Positions 23,689 through 33,284 of a stretch of DNA of 64,000 nt are shown here, in pieces (the first letter of the stretch is position 1; every line of letters begins with the position of its first letter). The stretch comes from Deltaproteobacteria bacterium. Its GTDB lineage: Bacteria; Lernaellota; Lernaellaia; JACKCT01. Below the pieces are notes generated by a model, which had not been told where the DNA came from, made no database searches, and was given only the letters and a program-made list of their open reading frames with translations. Made by a program: the position numbers and the translations under genes. The stretch lies in the NCBI GenBank assembly GCA_020633895.1, contig JACKCT010000006.1:1-64000 (forward strand). The letters run 5' to 3'.

Positions 23689-25478
23689 GGCGCGACGCCC
23701 CCCGTCTGGCCCGGCTTGAACAGCGTCGTCACACCGGACTGCTTGTCCTGCTGCTCGACCAAAAAGACGGTGAGCTTGAATTTGATCTCGTCCGACGCCG
23801 CCTTTTTGGCGTCCTCGCGATTCACGCGCACGAAGGCGGGGTGGGCCTGAAGCTGATTTTCGATCTTGGCGACGGTTTCGTACGTGTCGGTCAGCGCCTC
23901 GATCTTCACGAAGTCCTGCTTGAGTTCCATCTTCTTGATGTCGATCTTCGTTTCCTTGTCGATGGCCTCGGATAGGGCCTTGATGACGTCCAGCGCCCGC
24001 AGATCCCCGTCGCCCAGATAACCGACGACTTTGTACTTGCCTTCCACCTGGGACATCTGCGTCTGGAAGCTATTGAGAAGGCTGCCTCCGGCGGGCGGAG
24101 ACTGCTTGAAGGTGTCCAGATAGAGCTTGCGGGCCTGGGCCTCCAGCGCTTCAACCCGGTCGGAACGCACCGAGTTTTTCTGCCACACCAGAATGATGAA
24201 CAGAGCCAGCAGGATGCCGCCCATGATCGCCGCGCCCCGCAGGCTGCCCTGCACGGCCTCGGTGAGCTTGTGGTAGGCAAACTCGCCGACGCGGAAATTC
24301 ACGCCTTGCAGCTTCGCCCCGCTGAATCCGGAAAGAGCCAAGCCCAGGCTCACGGCATAGGTGTCGTTCGTCTCGGGGGTGCCTTCCACTTGTCCGGGGA
24401 TAGCCTCGGTGAACGCCTGGAACGGCTCCACTCGCACGTCCAGCGCTTCGCCCAGATATCGGTCCAGACCCGGCAGGCGCGCGCCGTGGCCGGTGAGCAT
24501 CAGGGTGCCGACCTTGAAACCGCCGTCGGTCTCGCACGAGCGGATCGTCTGTCGCAGGCGCCCGAGCAGGTTTTGGTGGGCGGCAATGAGGGTGTCGGAC
24601 AGGCGGGTGACACGTTCGTCGGCCACCGCGTCGGCGTCTCCGAGGATCTTGCCGACCTCTTCCTTGAGCCGCGACGCCTTGTCCATGTCCAGACTCGCCA
24701 AGCGCGCCAACTCGGCCGTGACGTGCGTTCCGCCGGTGGGGATGGTGCGCACCTGCACGACGCGCGCGCCGTTGACCACGACGATGTCCGTCGAGTCGGC
24801 GCCGATGTCGAGCACCGCGTAGCCGCCGATGCGCGTCGGGTGGGCGCTGACCGCGGCGACGGCCAGGGCGCTGCTGGTCATGGACAGGACCTTGGGGTCC
24901 AGTCCCGCCGCCTCCACCCAATGCAAAAACCGCCGGACATCCTCGCGCTTGGCGAGGGCGGCGAGGATGGTGGAGCCTTCCTTGGACGCGTCGAGAATCT
25001 CGTAGGCCAGGATCATCTCGTCCATGTCGAAAGGCACTTCGTCCTCGACCTGGGGGCCCAGGACCGAATCGATCTTTTTGCGCGAAGTGAACGGCAACTG
25101 GACGATTCGGGTGGAAACCCAGTGACCGGAGATGGCGCAGACCACCTCGTCGAATTCCATGCCCGGCCGGTTGACCAGTTTGCGCACGGCCGACACGAAC
25201 CCCGGCGGCGGCGCCTCGGGAGATTCCTCGTCCTCGTCGGCGTCTTCGGGCCGGGCGGCGGCGTCGCTGTCGGTATCTTCGGCGGTTTCGGCGTCGGCCG
25301 CATCCGGCGTGGGGAAGTCGGGCTCCGGTTCCGTGGCGGGAGCGACGGGCGGTTCGGCGGCCGGATCCACGCGCACCTCGGCAACCTGCAAAACCTCGAA
25401 GTTTCGCCAGCTCGTTTCGATCAGCGTCCCCTTCACGCGGTGGGCGCCGATATCCAGTCCGAGGATTCGATGGGCCAA
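23685..25478 (-). CDS. gspL: Type II secretion system protein L (GspL-like) with acidic insertion
   Basis: 597 residues from a TTG start preceded by GGAGGCG, a strong ribosome site; upstream ATG codons in frame would add a non-conserved lead. Residues 1-38 and 95-400 form an FtsA/PilM-like actin fold (LGLDIGAHRVKGTLIE, VLDIGADSTDIVVVNG). Residues about 39-93 are an inserted Asp/Glu/Pro/Ala-rich linker. A membrane helix at about 416-437 (IMGGILLALFIILVW) leads to a periplasmic ferredoxin-like domain with LMxxFKxx-type segments. GspL recruits the secretion ATPase GspE to GspM. No other gsp genes lie in the window. PilM/PilN fusion is the alternative reading. Confidence 0.85.
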   Translation of the reverse strand: MAHRILGLDIGAHRVKGTLIETSWRNFEVLQVAEVRVDPAAEPPVAPATEPEPDFPTPDAADAETAEDTDSDAAARPEDADEDEESPEAPPPGFVSAVRKLVNRPGMEFDEVVCAISGHWVSTRIVQLPFTSRKKIDSVLGPQVEDEVPFDMDEMILAYEILDASKEGSTILAALAKREDVRRFLHWVEAAGLDPKVLSMTSSALAVAAVSAHPTRIGGYAVLDIGADSTDIVVVNGARVVQVRTIPTGGTHVTAELARLASLDMDKASRLKEEVGKILGDADAVADERVTRLSDTLIAAHQNLLGRLRQTIRSCETDGGFKVGTLMLTGHGARLPGLDRYLGEALDVRVEPFQAFTEAIPGQVEGTPETNDTYAVSLGLALSGFSGAKLQGVNFRVGEFAYHKLTEAVQGSLRGAAIMGGILLALFIILVWQKNSVRSDRVEALEAQARKLYLDTFKQSPPAGGSLLNSFQTQMSQVEGKYKVVGYLGDGDLRALDVIKALSEAIDKETKIDIKKMELKQDFVKIEALTDTYETVAKIENQLQAHPAFVRVNREDAKKAASDEIKFKLTVFLVEQQDKQSGVTTLFKPGQTGGVAP

Positions 25479-25766
25479 GGTTGTCGCCTCCGAATGCGAC
25501 CTAAGGGGTGCCCGATTTTGGTCCCAAAAGCAAGGAGTCGACCGGGCGGTCCCCAATGACCGTCCGACCGACCCCTTAAAGGAGGGATGAAGTTAACCTG
25601 CCCCGATGCAAGAGCAAACGCCGTGCCATCGTCGTCATGGCGTGAAATCGGGGGTTTCGGCGGTTTTCGGTAGGAATTTCGCGGAAAATTCGCGTACGGA
25701 GATTCGCGGTGGGGAAGGGCGCTACGCGGGAGAACAGGAATTGCGCGATGGATTTGAGATCTCGGC

Positions 25767-27032
25767 CTACCAATACCCCGGCTGATGCGGCTTGGTCAGG
25801 AGGGCGTAGCGCAGGGCGTCGAGGGCGTGGTCGTCCTGCTTGACGGGCTCCTCGGCGGCGATGTCGTCTTCTTGCCAGCGATAGTTCGGGATCTCGGCGA
25901 GCAGGTGGGTGCATCGGCGGTGGACGCGAAGGCGGGGACCGGTCTCGGGCGAGGGGTGCATGAGCGTGGCGACAAGCTGGATGCCAGCGGCGACGCGGTT
26001 GTCCGCGGCCTGGGCGGGGATTCCGACGGCGCGAAAGCTGCGCAGATGGCCGGGCATGGCGGGATCGCACAAAAACCGCGCCGACGGATACTTGCGATGA
26101 AGCTCCTTGGCGTAGTCGACCCAGGTCTTGTTGCCGTGGGACGAATCCACCGCCACCTTGGCCCGCACGATCTCCTCGACGACCCACCAGACGTCGTCCC
26201 CGTCCCGACCAACGACGATCATCGCCCCCGGATTGCGATACCCCCAGTCCACGCCCACGCGCACCTCTTTGAATGCGGCGGGCAGGTCGGCGTCGACCAC
26301 GACGTGCGTGGCCGGGTCGAATTCCTCGTAGACTTGTCCGATGAACGCGTCGAAGGACGCCAGATACTCGCGGGCAAAGTAGCGTTCGGGAAGATCCCGC
26401 CGGGCCTGGTCGACCTCGGCGGCCAGATGGGGCAGGGCCGTGTTGGCCGTCGTGGCGAAATGCACCGACGCGAATTGGGGGTCGAAGCGCTCCGGGTCGG
26501 CCTCGTCGGCCCGACGCCAGATTTCCTCGTAAAACCAGTTGCGCGCCTGAGGCGTGGTGGAAAACAGCGCCCAGCCCAGGCGATCGGACAGGCGCATGCG
26601 AAGCTGCCCCCGCCACGCTTCCGGGTCCACCCGGGCCGCTTCGTCCATCCAAAGGCCGTCCAGCCCCACGCCGACCAGCGTCTTGGGGTCGTGGGCGCTC
26701 TTGAAGGCGATGACGATGCCGCCGGTCAGTTCCAGCCGCCGTTCGGATTTCAGATTCTGACGCACCAGCGCGCGCCAATGGGGCGAGAGGACCTCCACCA
26801 GCGCGTCGTGCTGCACATTCGTCAGGTCATACGTCGGCGCCACTGCCCAATAGTGCAGCGGCCCCGGCTTCCAAAATCGATCCGCATACACCCGACGCAA
26901 AAATTCCCGCGCCGTCCCGAACGTCTTGCCCGAACGCACCCCCGCGCACACGGCGGTGAAGCGCGCCGCGGCGTTGTGCAGGGCCTGCTGCCCGGCGTGG
27001 GGGCGGTAGGTTTCGAAGAGGTGGTGCGTCAT
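25767..27032 (-). CDS. Phage-type terminase large subunit
   Basis: 421 residues with all the landmarks of a TerL DNA-packaging motor. The ATPase part has Walker A AGVRSGKT (30-37), Walker B GLWMDEA with Asp130-Glu131, and the coupling motif STT (158-160). The C-terminal RNase H-like nuclease has VGVDWGYRNPG (Asp262), LCDPA (Asp323) and DDHALDALRYAL (Asp401/405). It appears intact. The ATG overlaps the stop of the preceding small gene (ATGA). No portal, capsid, tail or integrase gene is adjacent, and base composition matches the host. It may be a domesticated or remnant packaging module. Confidence 0.9.
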   Translation of the reverse strand: MTHHLFETYRPHAGQQALHNAAARFTAVCAGVRSGKTFGTAREFLRRVYADRFWKPGPLHYWAVAPTYDLTNVQHDALVEVLSPHWRALVRQNLKSERRLELTGGIVIAFKSAHDPKTLVGVGLDGLWMDEAARVDPEAWRGQLRMRLSDRLGWALFSTTPQARNWFYEEIWRRADEADPERFDPQFASVHFATTANTALPHLAAEVDQARRDLPERYFAREYLASFDAFIGQVYEEFDPATHVVVDADLPAAFKEVRVGVDWGYRNPGAMIVVGRDGDDVWWVVEEIVRAKVAVDSSHGNKTWVDYAKELHRKYPSARFLCDPAMPGHLRSFRAVGIPAQAADNRVAAGIQLVATLMHPSPETGPRLRVHRRCTHLLAEIPNYRWQEDDIAAEEPVKQDDHALDALRYALLTKPHQPGYW

Positions 27033-27277
27033 GGTTGGTCGTCGTCGGCGGGCAGGACCGGGTCGTCCTCCCCGCAGACCCCCGGGATATGCACATTCAC
27101 CACCACCGGCGCGTCCGGCGCCTGCTCGCGGGTGGCGGCTTCGCCTTTTTGCACGCGCTCCAGCAGGCGGGAGAGGGCGTCCAGGGTATCCCGATCTTCG
27201 TTGCCTTCGATCAAGGCCTCGACCTGCTCGCGGATGCGTCGCCATAAGACGAGATAGGAGGCGGGCTCGTCGGTCAT
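27029..27277 (-). CDS. Small helical protein of the terminase cassette
   Basis: 82 residues, no family recognised. The N-terminal two thirds are strongly helical (YLVLWRRIREQVEALIEGNEDRDTLDALSRLLERVQKGE), and the C-terminus is an acidic, Pro-rich tail that includes VVVNVHIPGV. Its position directly before terL, with overlapping codons on both sides, is where a small terminase subunit would be expected, but there is no visible DNA-binding helix-turn-helix to confirm that. Confidence 0.6.
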   Translation of the reverse strand: MTDEPASYLVLWRRIREQVEALIEGNEDRDTLDALSRLLERVQKGEAATREQAPDAPVVVNVHIPGVCGEDDPVLPADDDQP

Positions 27278-27582
27278 TGGGGGCCTCCGGACAGATGCAG
27301 GCGCCGAAACCAGCGGGGGACGCGAAATTCCATGAGTTCGTCCGGATCGGCGGCGCGATAAGCGCGGGCCAGACGGTATTGGTCCCAAAGGCGGCGTATG
27401 TCGGCGTGCTGGTCAAAGACGAAGTGCCCGGTGACAAGGTCCCGAGCCCCGGCCGGTTCGCGCAGCCAGACGCCGCCCTCGCCGTCGCGCACCCGCACGC
27501 GCAGGCCGCATCGTCGGCAGACGAGAGTCTGGGGTTCATGATCGAATCGGTGTTTGCCGCGCACGCACCCGCGAACGCTCAT
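27274..27582 (-). CDS. Small zinc-ribbon-like protein of the terminase cassette
   Basis: 102 residues. The N-terminus has C.....H.FDHEPQTLVCRRCG, a possible zinc ribbon with Cys6, Cys22 and Cys25 and a nearby His. The remainder is basic and aromatic (LWDQYRLARAYRAADPDELMEFRVPRWFRRL). The ATG at 27582 is the first credible start in frame. It overlaps the next gene by ATGA, so three small overlapping genes end in terL. No family recognised. Confidence 0.6.
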   Translation of the reverse strand: MSVRGCVRGKHRFDHEPQTLVCRRCGLRVRVRDGEGGVWLREPAGARDLVTGHFVFDQHADIRRLWDQYRLARAYRAADPDELMEFRVPRWFRRLHLSGGPQ

Positions 27583-27735
27583 GGGTGGGATTCGCCTCCG
27601 TCGTGGGGTGAAGCGGCGCGCGCAAAAGGCACTTTGTAAACGCCCGCTGCAAATGCACGCCGCGCTCTTCGCAATTTGACCGGGTGGGGCGCGCCGGGAG
27701 TGGGAACGACAGGCGCTGTCGGGTCGCGACGATGC

Positions 27736-27763
27736 TTGACAGGCGGGGCGGGCCGCCCATGCT
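27736..27763 (+). promoter_or_regulatory. Predicted leaderless promoter of the GT-C-like membrane protein
   Basis: TTGACA at 27736-27741, a 16-base spacer, then CATGCT at 27758-27763. Six bases separate it from the ATG at 27770, the same distance seen at 13175, 14721 and 16184. No ribosome site precedes the ATG. Confidence 0.55.
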
Positions 27764-27769
27764 GACCGG

Positions 27770-29641
27770 ATGCACACCGGCGAGGCGACGCGAGGATTTT
27801 GGCAGGACTACACGTGGCGTCGCCGGACGCGGCCGTGGATCATCGTCACGCTGGCGGCGCTGGCGGTCTCCCACGGGGTGTGGTTCGGTGTCCTGCATTT
27901 CGGCCATTCGGCGCACATTGACCTGATTCGCCAGATCGAAGTTCACGAAGCCTTCCAGGACGGCTACGTCTTCCCTCGCTGGATCCGCGATTTCTACCTG
28001 GGTCGCGGTTCGCCGATCTTCAACTTCTATGCCCCTTTCGTGTACCTGCTGGGCGAAGTGCTCTGCCTTGTCGGTTTTTCGCCGCTGCTGGCGGTCAAAG
28101 GCGTCTACATCGCGTGCGTCGTTTTCGCGGCTTGGGGGATGTTCGCCCTGGGCCGGGAGGTATGGCAGAACGAGACGGCGGGCATCGTCAGTTCGATTCT
28201 GTACGTGCTCGCGCCCTATTTGCTGGTCGACCTGTACGTCCGTTCGGCGCTGGCGGAGCTGTCGTGCTTCGCGTGGCTGGCGTTCGCGCTTTATTTCCTA
28301 CTGAAGACCACGCGCACCCGGGACACGCTGGACGCCCTGCGGGGGGCGTGCATGGTGGCGTTGCTGTGCCTGTCCCACAACATCACGTCGATGATCGGCC
28401 TGCCCATCATCCTCGGGTTCGTGCTGGTCGTCGCGCGGGGGGCGGAGTTGCGCAAGACGCTGGGCGCGGTGGCGTTGGGGTTGGCGCTCTCGGCGTTTTT
28501 CTGGCTTCCGGCTCTCTTGGAAAAGGGCTACTTGAACGCCGAGGCCAATCTGACTGCCGGCGAGTACAACTACACCCAGCATTTCGTCACCGTCGCGCGC
28601 CTGTTCGATACGCGCTGGGGCTTCGGCTCGACGATGAACAAGACCCCCGGCGCCGAGATCATGAGCACGCAGATCGGCCTGGTGCATGGGGTGCTGTTTG
28701 TCGTGGCGTGCGCGTGGCTGTGGCGGAGGCGAAAAGACGGCGGGCGACCCTATCGCTCGGCCCTCGCCCTGGCGATTGCGGTGGCCGTGGGGCTGCTGTT
28801 CACCAATCGCGCGTCCCAGGTGTTTTGGGACCACCTGCCCCTGCTGCCGTTCGTGCAATTTCCGTTTCGTTTCCTGACGATCGTGGCGTTGGGGACGTCG
28901 GCCCTGGCGGGAGGGGTCGTCGCGCGTCTGAAGGAGACGTCCGGCGCCAAGGCGGGGACCCTCGGGGCGTTGGTGATCGTGGGAGCGGCGGCGGCGGCCT
29001 ACGGGCCCTATGTGCAAGCCCGCTACCTGCTGCATCTGGCCGAGCCGCCATACGATGTGCGCGTCGCCACTCGGGAGGAAGCCAAGGCCTGGCGCGAGCG
29101 GCCCGAGTTCGTCGAGGCCCAGGCCCTGCTCACCCCCCGCGTTTTGCGCGAGGGTCGCGAATCCAAAACCACGGCGAAGGACGACTACCTGCCCCATTGG
29201 GTCAAGGTGAAACCGATCCGCTATTTCGAAAACCGAATGGACGTTTTGGACGGCCAGGCCACCGTGGTCGCCGTCGAATCGCCTCAGCCCAACTTTCGAT
29301 TCGCCGTCGAGGCGACGCAGCCCTCCACCTTCCTGGTGCATACCTTTTATTTCCCCGGCTGGCAGGTGCACGCCGGCGCCGAGCGGGTTTCGGCCGTTCC
29401 CAACGCCGTCACCGGCGAGATCCAGTTCAGCCTTCCCGCCGGGCATCACGAAGTGGACGTGCGTTTCCAGGATACCGGCGCTCGCCTGGCCGCGAAGATG
29501 ATCAGCTTAGGTGCGTGCGTGTTGATGATCATGACCGTCGGCCTGTTTCAATATCGTCGGGTGCGCCGCGTGGGGGTTTCGTCGAACGGACGGCATGGGC
29601 CGAGAAAATCCGTGGATGACAAACCACGCGGAATCGTATAG
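27770..29641 (+). CDS. Large polytopic membrane protein, GT-C/PTPS-related type
   Basis: 623 residues with about 11 membrane helices followed by a periplasmic beta-rich domain (about residues 460-590) and a last helix near the C-terminus. The first luminal loop HIDLIRQIEVHEAFQDGYVFPRWIRDFYLGRGSPIFNFYAPFVYLLGE carries the acidic motif and the GSPIFNFY pattern of the 6-pyruvoyl-tetrahydropterin synthase-related membrane domain family, which resembles GT-C glycosyltransferases that use polyprenyl-phosphate sugars. No catalytic test is possible from sequence. The actual role, perhaps lipid- or protein-glycan assembly, is inferred. Confidence 0.75.
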   Translation: MHTGEATRGFWQDYTWRRRTRPWIIVTLAALAVSHGVWFGVLHFGHSAHIDLIRQIEVHEAFQDGYVFPRWIRDFYLGRGSPIFNFYAPFVYLLGEVLCLVGFSPLLAVKGVYIACVVFAAWGMFALGREVWQNETAGIVSSILYVLAPYLLVDLYVRSALAELSCFAWLAFALYFLLKTTRTRDTLDALRGACMVALLCLSHNITSMIGLPIILGFVLVVARGAELRKTLGAVALGLALSAFFWLPALLEKGYLNAEANLTAGEYNYTQHFVTVARLFDTRWGFGSTMNKTPGAEIMSTQIGLVHGVLFVVACAWLWRRRKDGGRPYRSALALAIAVAVGLLFTNRASQVFWDHLPLLPFVQFPFRFLTIVALGTSALAGGVVARLKETSGAKAGTLGALVIVGAAAAAYGPYVQARYLLHLAEPPYDVRVATREEAKAWRERPEFVEAQALLTPRVLREGRESKTTAKDDYLPHWVKVKPIRYFENRMDVLDGQATVVAVESPQPNFRFAVEATQPSTFLVHTFYFPGWQVHAGAERVSAVPNAVTGEIQFSLPAGHHEVDVRFQDTGARLAAKMISLGACVLMIMTVGLFQYRRVRRVGVSSNGRHGPRKSVDDKPRGIV

Positions 29642-29699
29642 AAACTTTCGACTTTTATTCGCCGGATTTTTGTTCAACTTTGATTCCCTAGGGGTGGAA

Positions 29700-31439
29700 A
29701 TGTCGGCGGCGCATCCGAGCGTTGATTTTTCCCTGTTGCCCACGAGCATCGAAGAATTCATGACGTGGGATTGGGAGCAGGTGGCGCCGTTTTTCGCCGA
29801 ACTGGCCGAGCGCCCGCTCAACGCGGCGACGGTGGACGCTTGGCTCGCGGACTGGACCAGCCTGATGGACCTGATGGACGAGTGGCATTCGCGCCTGCAC
29901 GTGGCGACCACCGTCAACACCGAAAACGCCTTGGCCCGCGCCGCCCTCCACGATTTTCTGGACAACATCGACCCGCCCTTCAAGGCCGCCGACCAGCGTC
30001 TCAAGCAAAAGCTCCTGGCCTCGGGCCTGCGTCCGACCGGTTTTGACCAACCGTTGCGCGACTTGGCCGCCCAGGCCGAAATCTTTCGCGAGGAAAATCT
30101 GCCGATCAAGGCGCGCCTGGAAAAACTGGGCAACCAATACGACGAGATCATCGGCGCCCAAAGCGTGGATTGGGACGGCGAATCGCTGACGCTGGCCCAG
30201 GTCGAGGCGCTACTCGAAGACCCGGATCGGAACAAACGGGAGCGGGCCTGGCGCGCGACGATGGAACGCCGGCTCCAAGACCGGGACCCGATCAACCGGC
30301 TGTGGACTCAGCTTGTGGACGGGCGATTGGAACTGGCGAAAAACGCCGGGATGAATTCGTTCATCGAGTATCAGTGGAAGGACCTGGAGCGCTTCGACTA
30401 TACCCCCGCGGACTGCGCGCGTTTTCGCGACGCGATCGCCGAGGTGGTGGTGCCGGCGGTCGGGCGCATGCGCGAGCGGCGTCGTGCGGCGTTGGGCGTG
30501 GACAAGCTGCGGCCGTGGGACACATACGTGGATGTCCACGGCGACCGGCCTCTCAAGCCCTTCGACGATGTGCCGGGGCTGGCCGACGGCGTGGGCCGGA
30601 TGTTCGCGTCCCTGGACGGTCGCGTGGCGGAATATTACGAGATCATGCGCGCCGAGCGCCTGCTGGACCTGGACAATCGCCCGCGCAAGGCCCCCGGCGG
30701 CTACTGCACCAGCTTCGCCATGGCCAAGCGACCGTTCATCTTCATGAACGCCGTCGGAACGCACGACGATGTCCAGACCCTGCTCCATGAAAGCGGCCAT
30801 TGCTTCCACGTCTTCCAAGGCAATCATCTGCCGTACTACCAGCAGCACAACGTGCCCATCGAGTTCGCCGAAGTGGCGTCCATGGCCATGGAGCTTCTGG
30901 CCGCCCCGTTTTTGCACAAGGACCGGGGCGGGTTTTACGACGACGCCGACGCGGCCCGGGCGCGGTTGCAGCATCTGGAGCACGTGCTGTCGCTTTGGCC
31001 GTTCATGGCGGTGGTCGACGGCTTCCAGCATTGGGCCTACAAATATTCGGAGGCCGCGCGCCATCCCGAGGAATGCGACGCCACGTGGGAGCGTCTGTGG
31101 GACCAATTTGCCGTGGGCGTGGACTGGAGCGAATTCGACGAGGCCAAGCGCACCGGTTGGCACCGCAAACTCCATATCTTTTTGCATCCGTTTTATTATG
31201 TGGAATACGGCCTGGCCCAACTCGGCGCCGTGCAGGTCTGGCGCAACGCGACGCACGACCGCCACGCGGCCATCGAACAATATCTGGCCGCGCTCGCCCT
31301 GGGCGGAACGCAGCCCCTGCCGCGTCTTTTTGAGGCGGCCGGAGCCCGGTTCGCCTTTGACGCGGACACGTTGCGCGAGGCGGTCGATCTGGTCGAAGAG
31401 GCGATGGCCGATCTGGAAAAAGTCCTGGCCCAAAGCTGA
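29700..31439 (+). CDS. M3-family oligoendopeptidase (PepF-like)
   Basis: 579 residues of a cytoplasmic zinc peptidase. The catalytic HESGH motif is at residues 363-367 (TLLHESGHCFH) and the third ligand is the Glu in FAEVASMAMELL. The helical N-terminal half is typical of PepF. Family members cut short peptides and help recycle signal peptides and protein fragments. I chose the ATG at 29700, which has AGGGGTGG just upstream; the frame extends 35 codons further but overlaps the preceding gene and looks non-conserved. The next gene follows after 92 bases. Confidence 0.87.
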   Translation: MSAAHPSVDFSLLPTSIEEFMTWDWEQVAPFFAELAERPLNAATVDAWLADWTSLMDLMDEWHSRLHVATTVNTENALARAALHDFLDNIDPPFKAADQRLKQKLLASGLRPTGFDQPLRDLAAQAEIFREENLPIKARLEKLGNQYDEIIGAQSVDWDGESLTLAQVEALLEDPDRNKRERAWRATMERRLQDRDPINRLWTQLVDGRLELAKNAGMNSFIEYQWKDLERFDYTPADCARFRDAIAEVVVPAVGRMRERRRAALGVDKLRPWDTYVDVHGDRPLKPFDDVPGLADGVGRMFASLDGRVAEYYEIMRAERLLDLDNRPRKAPGGYCTSFAMAKRPFIFMNAVGTHDDVQTLLHESGHCFHVFQGNHLPYYQQHNVPIEFAEVASMAMELLAAPFLHKDRGGFYDDADAARARLQHLEHVLSLWPFMAVVDGFQHWAYKYSEAARHPEECDATWERLWDQFAVGVDWSEFDEAKRTGWHRKLHIFLHPFYYVEYGLAQLGAVQVWRNATHDRHAAIEQYLAALALGGTQPLPRLFEAAGARFAFDADTLREAVDLVEEAMADLEKVLAQS

Positions 31440-31531
31440 AATCCGGCGAGACGACCGGTGACGAATATCATTTGGGCCGACGGCCCATGGAATTTCCTAG
31501 GAATATTTCGCAGGAATAAGGAGACCCCCTG

Positions 31532-33151
31532 ATGACCACCGCCAATCCCGCCGGGGCGCCGCGAGGCACGCAGCCCTGGTCCAAAACCTCGCCGGAGTCC
31601 CACTGGGATTACATCGTCATCGGCTCGGGCATGGGCGGCATGGCCTGCGCCGCGCTGCTGGCCAAGCTGGGGCGTAAGGTGCTCGTCATCGAGCAGCACT
31701 ACGTGCCCGGCGGCTTCACCCACGCCTTCAAACGCAAGAAATGGCATTGGGACGTGGGCGTGCATGTGGTCGGCGAAGTCACCGATCACACCATCACCGG
31801 ACGCATCCTGAAAGACCTTTCCGGCGACCGCCTGGAGTGGAAGTCCGTGGGCAAGTACTACGAGAATATGTACTTCCCCGACGGGTTCGAGATCCACTTC
31901 CCGGACAATCCGCGCGAGTTCCGGGCCATGCTCGACGAGAAATTTCCCGACGAGAAAGAGGCGCTGGACAAGTATTTCCAGGCCCTGGCCGCCGCCAACT
32001 CGGCCATGCAGGCCTACTACGGCGCCAAGATCATGCCCGGCGTGTTGCAGGGTATCGGCGACGCGTTCATGACCAAAAAGGCCGATCCCTTTCTGCGTCG
32101 GACCACCAAGGAAGTGCTCGACGAGATCACCGACAACCGGAGACTCAAGGCCGTGCTGACCAGCCAGTGGGGCTACTACGGCTCCACGCCCTCCGAGTCG
32201 GCTTTCGGCATCCACGCCATGGTCGCCCGGCACTTTTTCCACGGCGGGTTCTATCCGGTGGGCGGCGCGCCGTCCATCGCCAAGGCCTTGCTCAAAACCG
32301 TCGAGGAGTCCGGCGGCTGGACGCGCATCCGCTCCGAGGTCGACGAGATCCTGGTCAAGGGCGGCAAGGCCGTGGGCGTGCGCCTCAAGAACGGCGATGA
32401 AATCTCCGCCGACCGGATCATCAGCGCCGCCGGCGCCCGTCAGACCGTGGAACGCATGCTCCCCGAATCGCTGCGGCCCGCGGAGTGGAGCCGATCGATC
32501 TCCAAGGTCGAGCCGTCCGAATGCCATGTGTGCCTCTACCTGGGCATGAACGGCGATATCGAGAAAGCCGGGGCCACCGGCGGCAACCAGTGGTTCTTCG
32601 GCACATGGGATATGGAGGACAAATGGTGGGACGCCACCGATCCGAACTCGGTGCCCAACGTGCTGTTCACCAGCTACCCGTCGCTCAAGGACCCGCTGCA
32701 CGATCCGGGACCGGACCAGATCCACATGGGCGAGATCATCACCTTCATTCCTTATTCCAACGTGAAGAAATGGTCGACGACCGAGCTGTTCAAGCGGGGC
32801 GACGACTACGAGGAATTCAAGCAAAGCATGCATGAGCGCGTGTTGAATCGCTACTTGGAAAACCGGCCCGAGATGAAGGATCTGATCACCTACAGCGAGG
32901 TCTCCACGCCCCTGTCGACGGAGCACTTCGCCCGGTCCTATCACGGCTCCATCTACGGCCTGGACGCATCCCCAAACCGCTACACGAACCCGTATCTCAA
33001 GCCGCGAACGCCGGTGAAGAATCTCTATCTGGCGGGCAGCGACGTGGTTTCCTGCGGCGTTATGGGCGCGATGATCGGCGGCGTCCTCAGCGCGGTGGCG
33101 GCCGAGCCCATCGGCGGGATCAAGTATCTGAAGCAGTTTACGAAGCGGTAG
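31532..33151 (+). CDS. Phytoene desaturase/retinol saturase-like FAD-dependent oxidoreductase
   Basis: 539 residues. An FAD-binding Rossmann loop IVIGSGMGGMACAALLAKLG (GSGMGG at 31-36) is followed by VLVIEQHYVPGGFTHAFKRKKWHWDVGVHVVG, characteristic of carotenoid desaturases and all-trans-retinol 13,14-reductases. The C-terminal NLYLAGSDVVSCGVMGAMIGG is the usual second FAD contact. Such enzymes saturate or desaturate long polyenes or isoprenoids. No carotenoid genes are close, so the substrate is open. AAGGAG precedes the ATG. Confidence 0.87.
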   Translation: MTTANPAGAPRGTQPWSKTSPESHWDYIVIGSGMGGMACAALLAKLGRKVLVIEQHYVPGGFTHAFKRKKWHWDVGVHVVGEVTDHTITGRILKDLSGDRLEWKSVGKYYENMYFPDGFEIHFPDNPREFRAMLDEKFPDEKEALDKYFQALAAANSAMQAYYGAKIMPGVLQGIGDAFMTKKADPFLRRTTKEVLDEITDNRRLKAVLTSQWGYYGSTPSESAFGIHAMVARHFFHGGFYPVGGAPSIAKALLKTVEESGGWTRIRSEVDEILVKGGKAVGVRLKNGDEISADRIISAAGARQTVERMLPESLRPAEWSRSISKVEPSECHVCLYLGMNGDIEKAGATGGNQWFFGTWDMEDKWWDATDPNSVPNVLFTSYPSLKDPLHDPGPDQIHMGEIITFIPYSNVKKWSTTELFKRGDDYEEFKQSMHERVLNRYLENRPEMKDLITYSEVSTPLSTEHFARSYHGSIYGLDASPNRYTNPYLKPRTPVKNLYLAGSDVVSCGVMGAMIGGVLSAVAAEPIGGIKYLKQFTKR

Positions 33152-33160
33152 CCGAGATTC

Positions 33161-33273
33161 GGGTGCCACACTTTCACGTCGTCGTAGACGACGGGAAGGT
33201 GTGAATCATGCGCGTGATCGGAAATTATTCACACCTTCCCTCGGACTTGCGTCCTCGTGAAAGTGTGGCACCC
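33161..33273. repeat. Dispersed palindromic element family B, full copy 2
   Basis: Termini GGGTGCCACACTTTCACG and CGTGAAAGTGTGGCACCC are exact inverses of each other. The left hairpin is CGTCGTC-gta-GACGACG (33177-33193), seven pairs. It fills the gap between convergent genes. Confidence 0.82.
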
Positions 33274-33284
33274 GTCGAGACTTT

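Noticed and set aside
24270-25559. Open frame opposite gspL
   Set aside because: Arg/His/Ala-rich translation typical of a GC-rich antisense frame; gspL motifs lie on the other strand.
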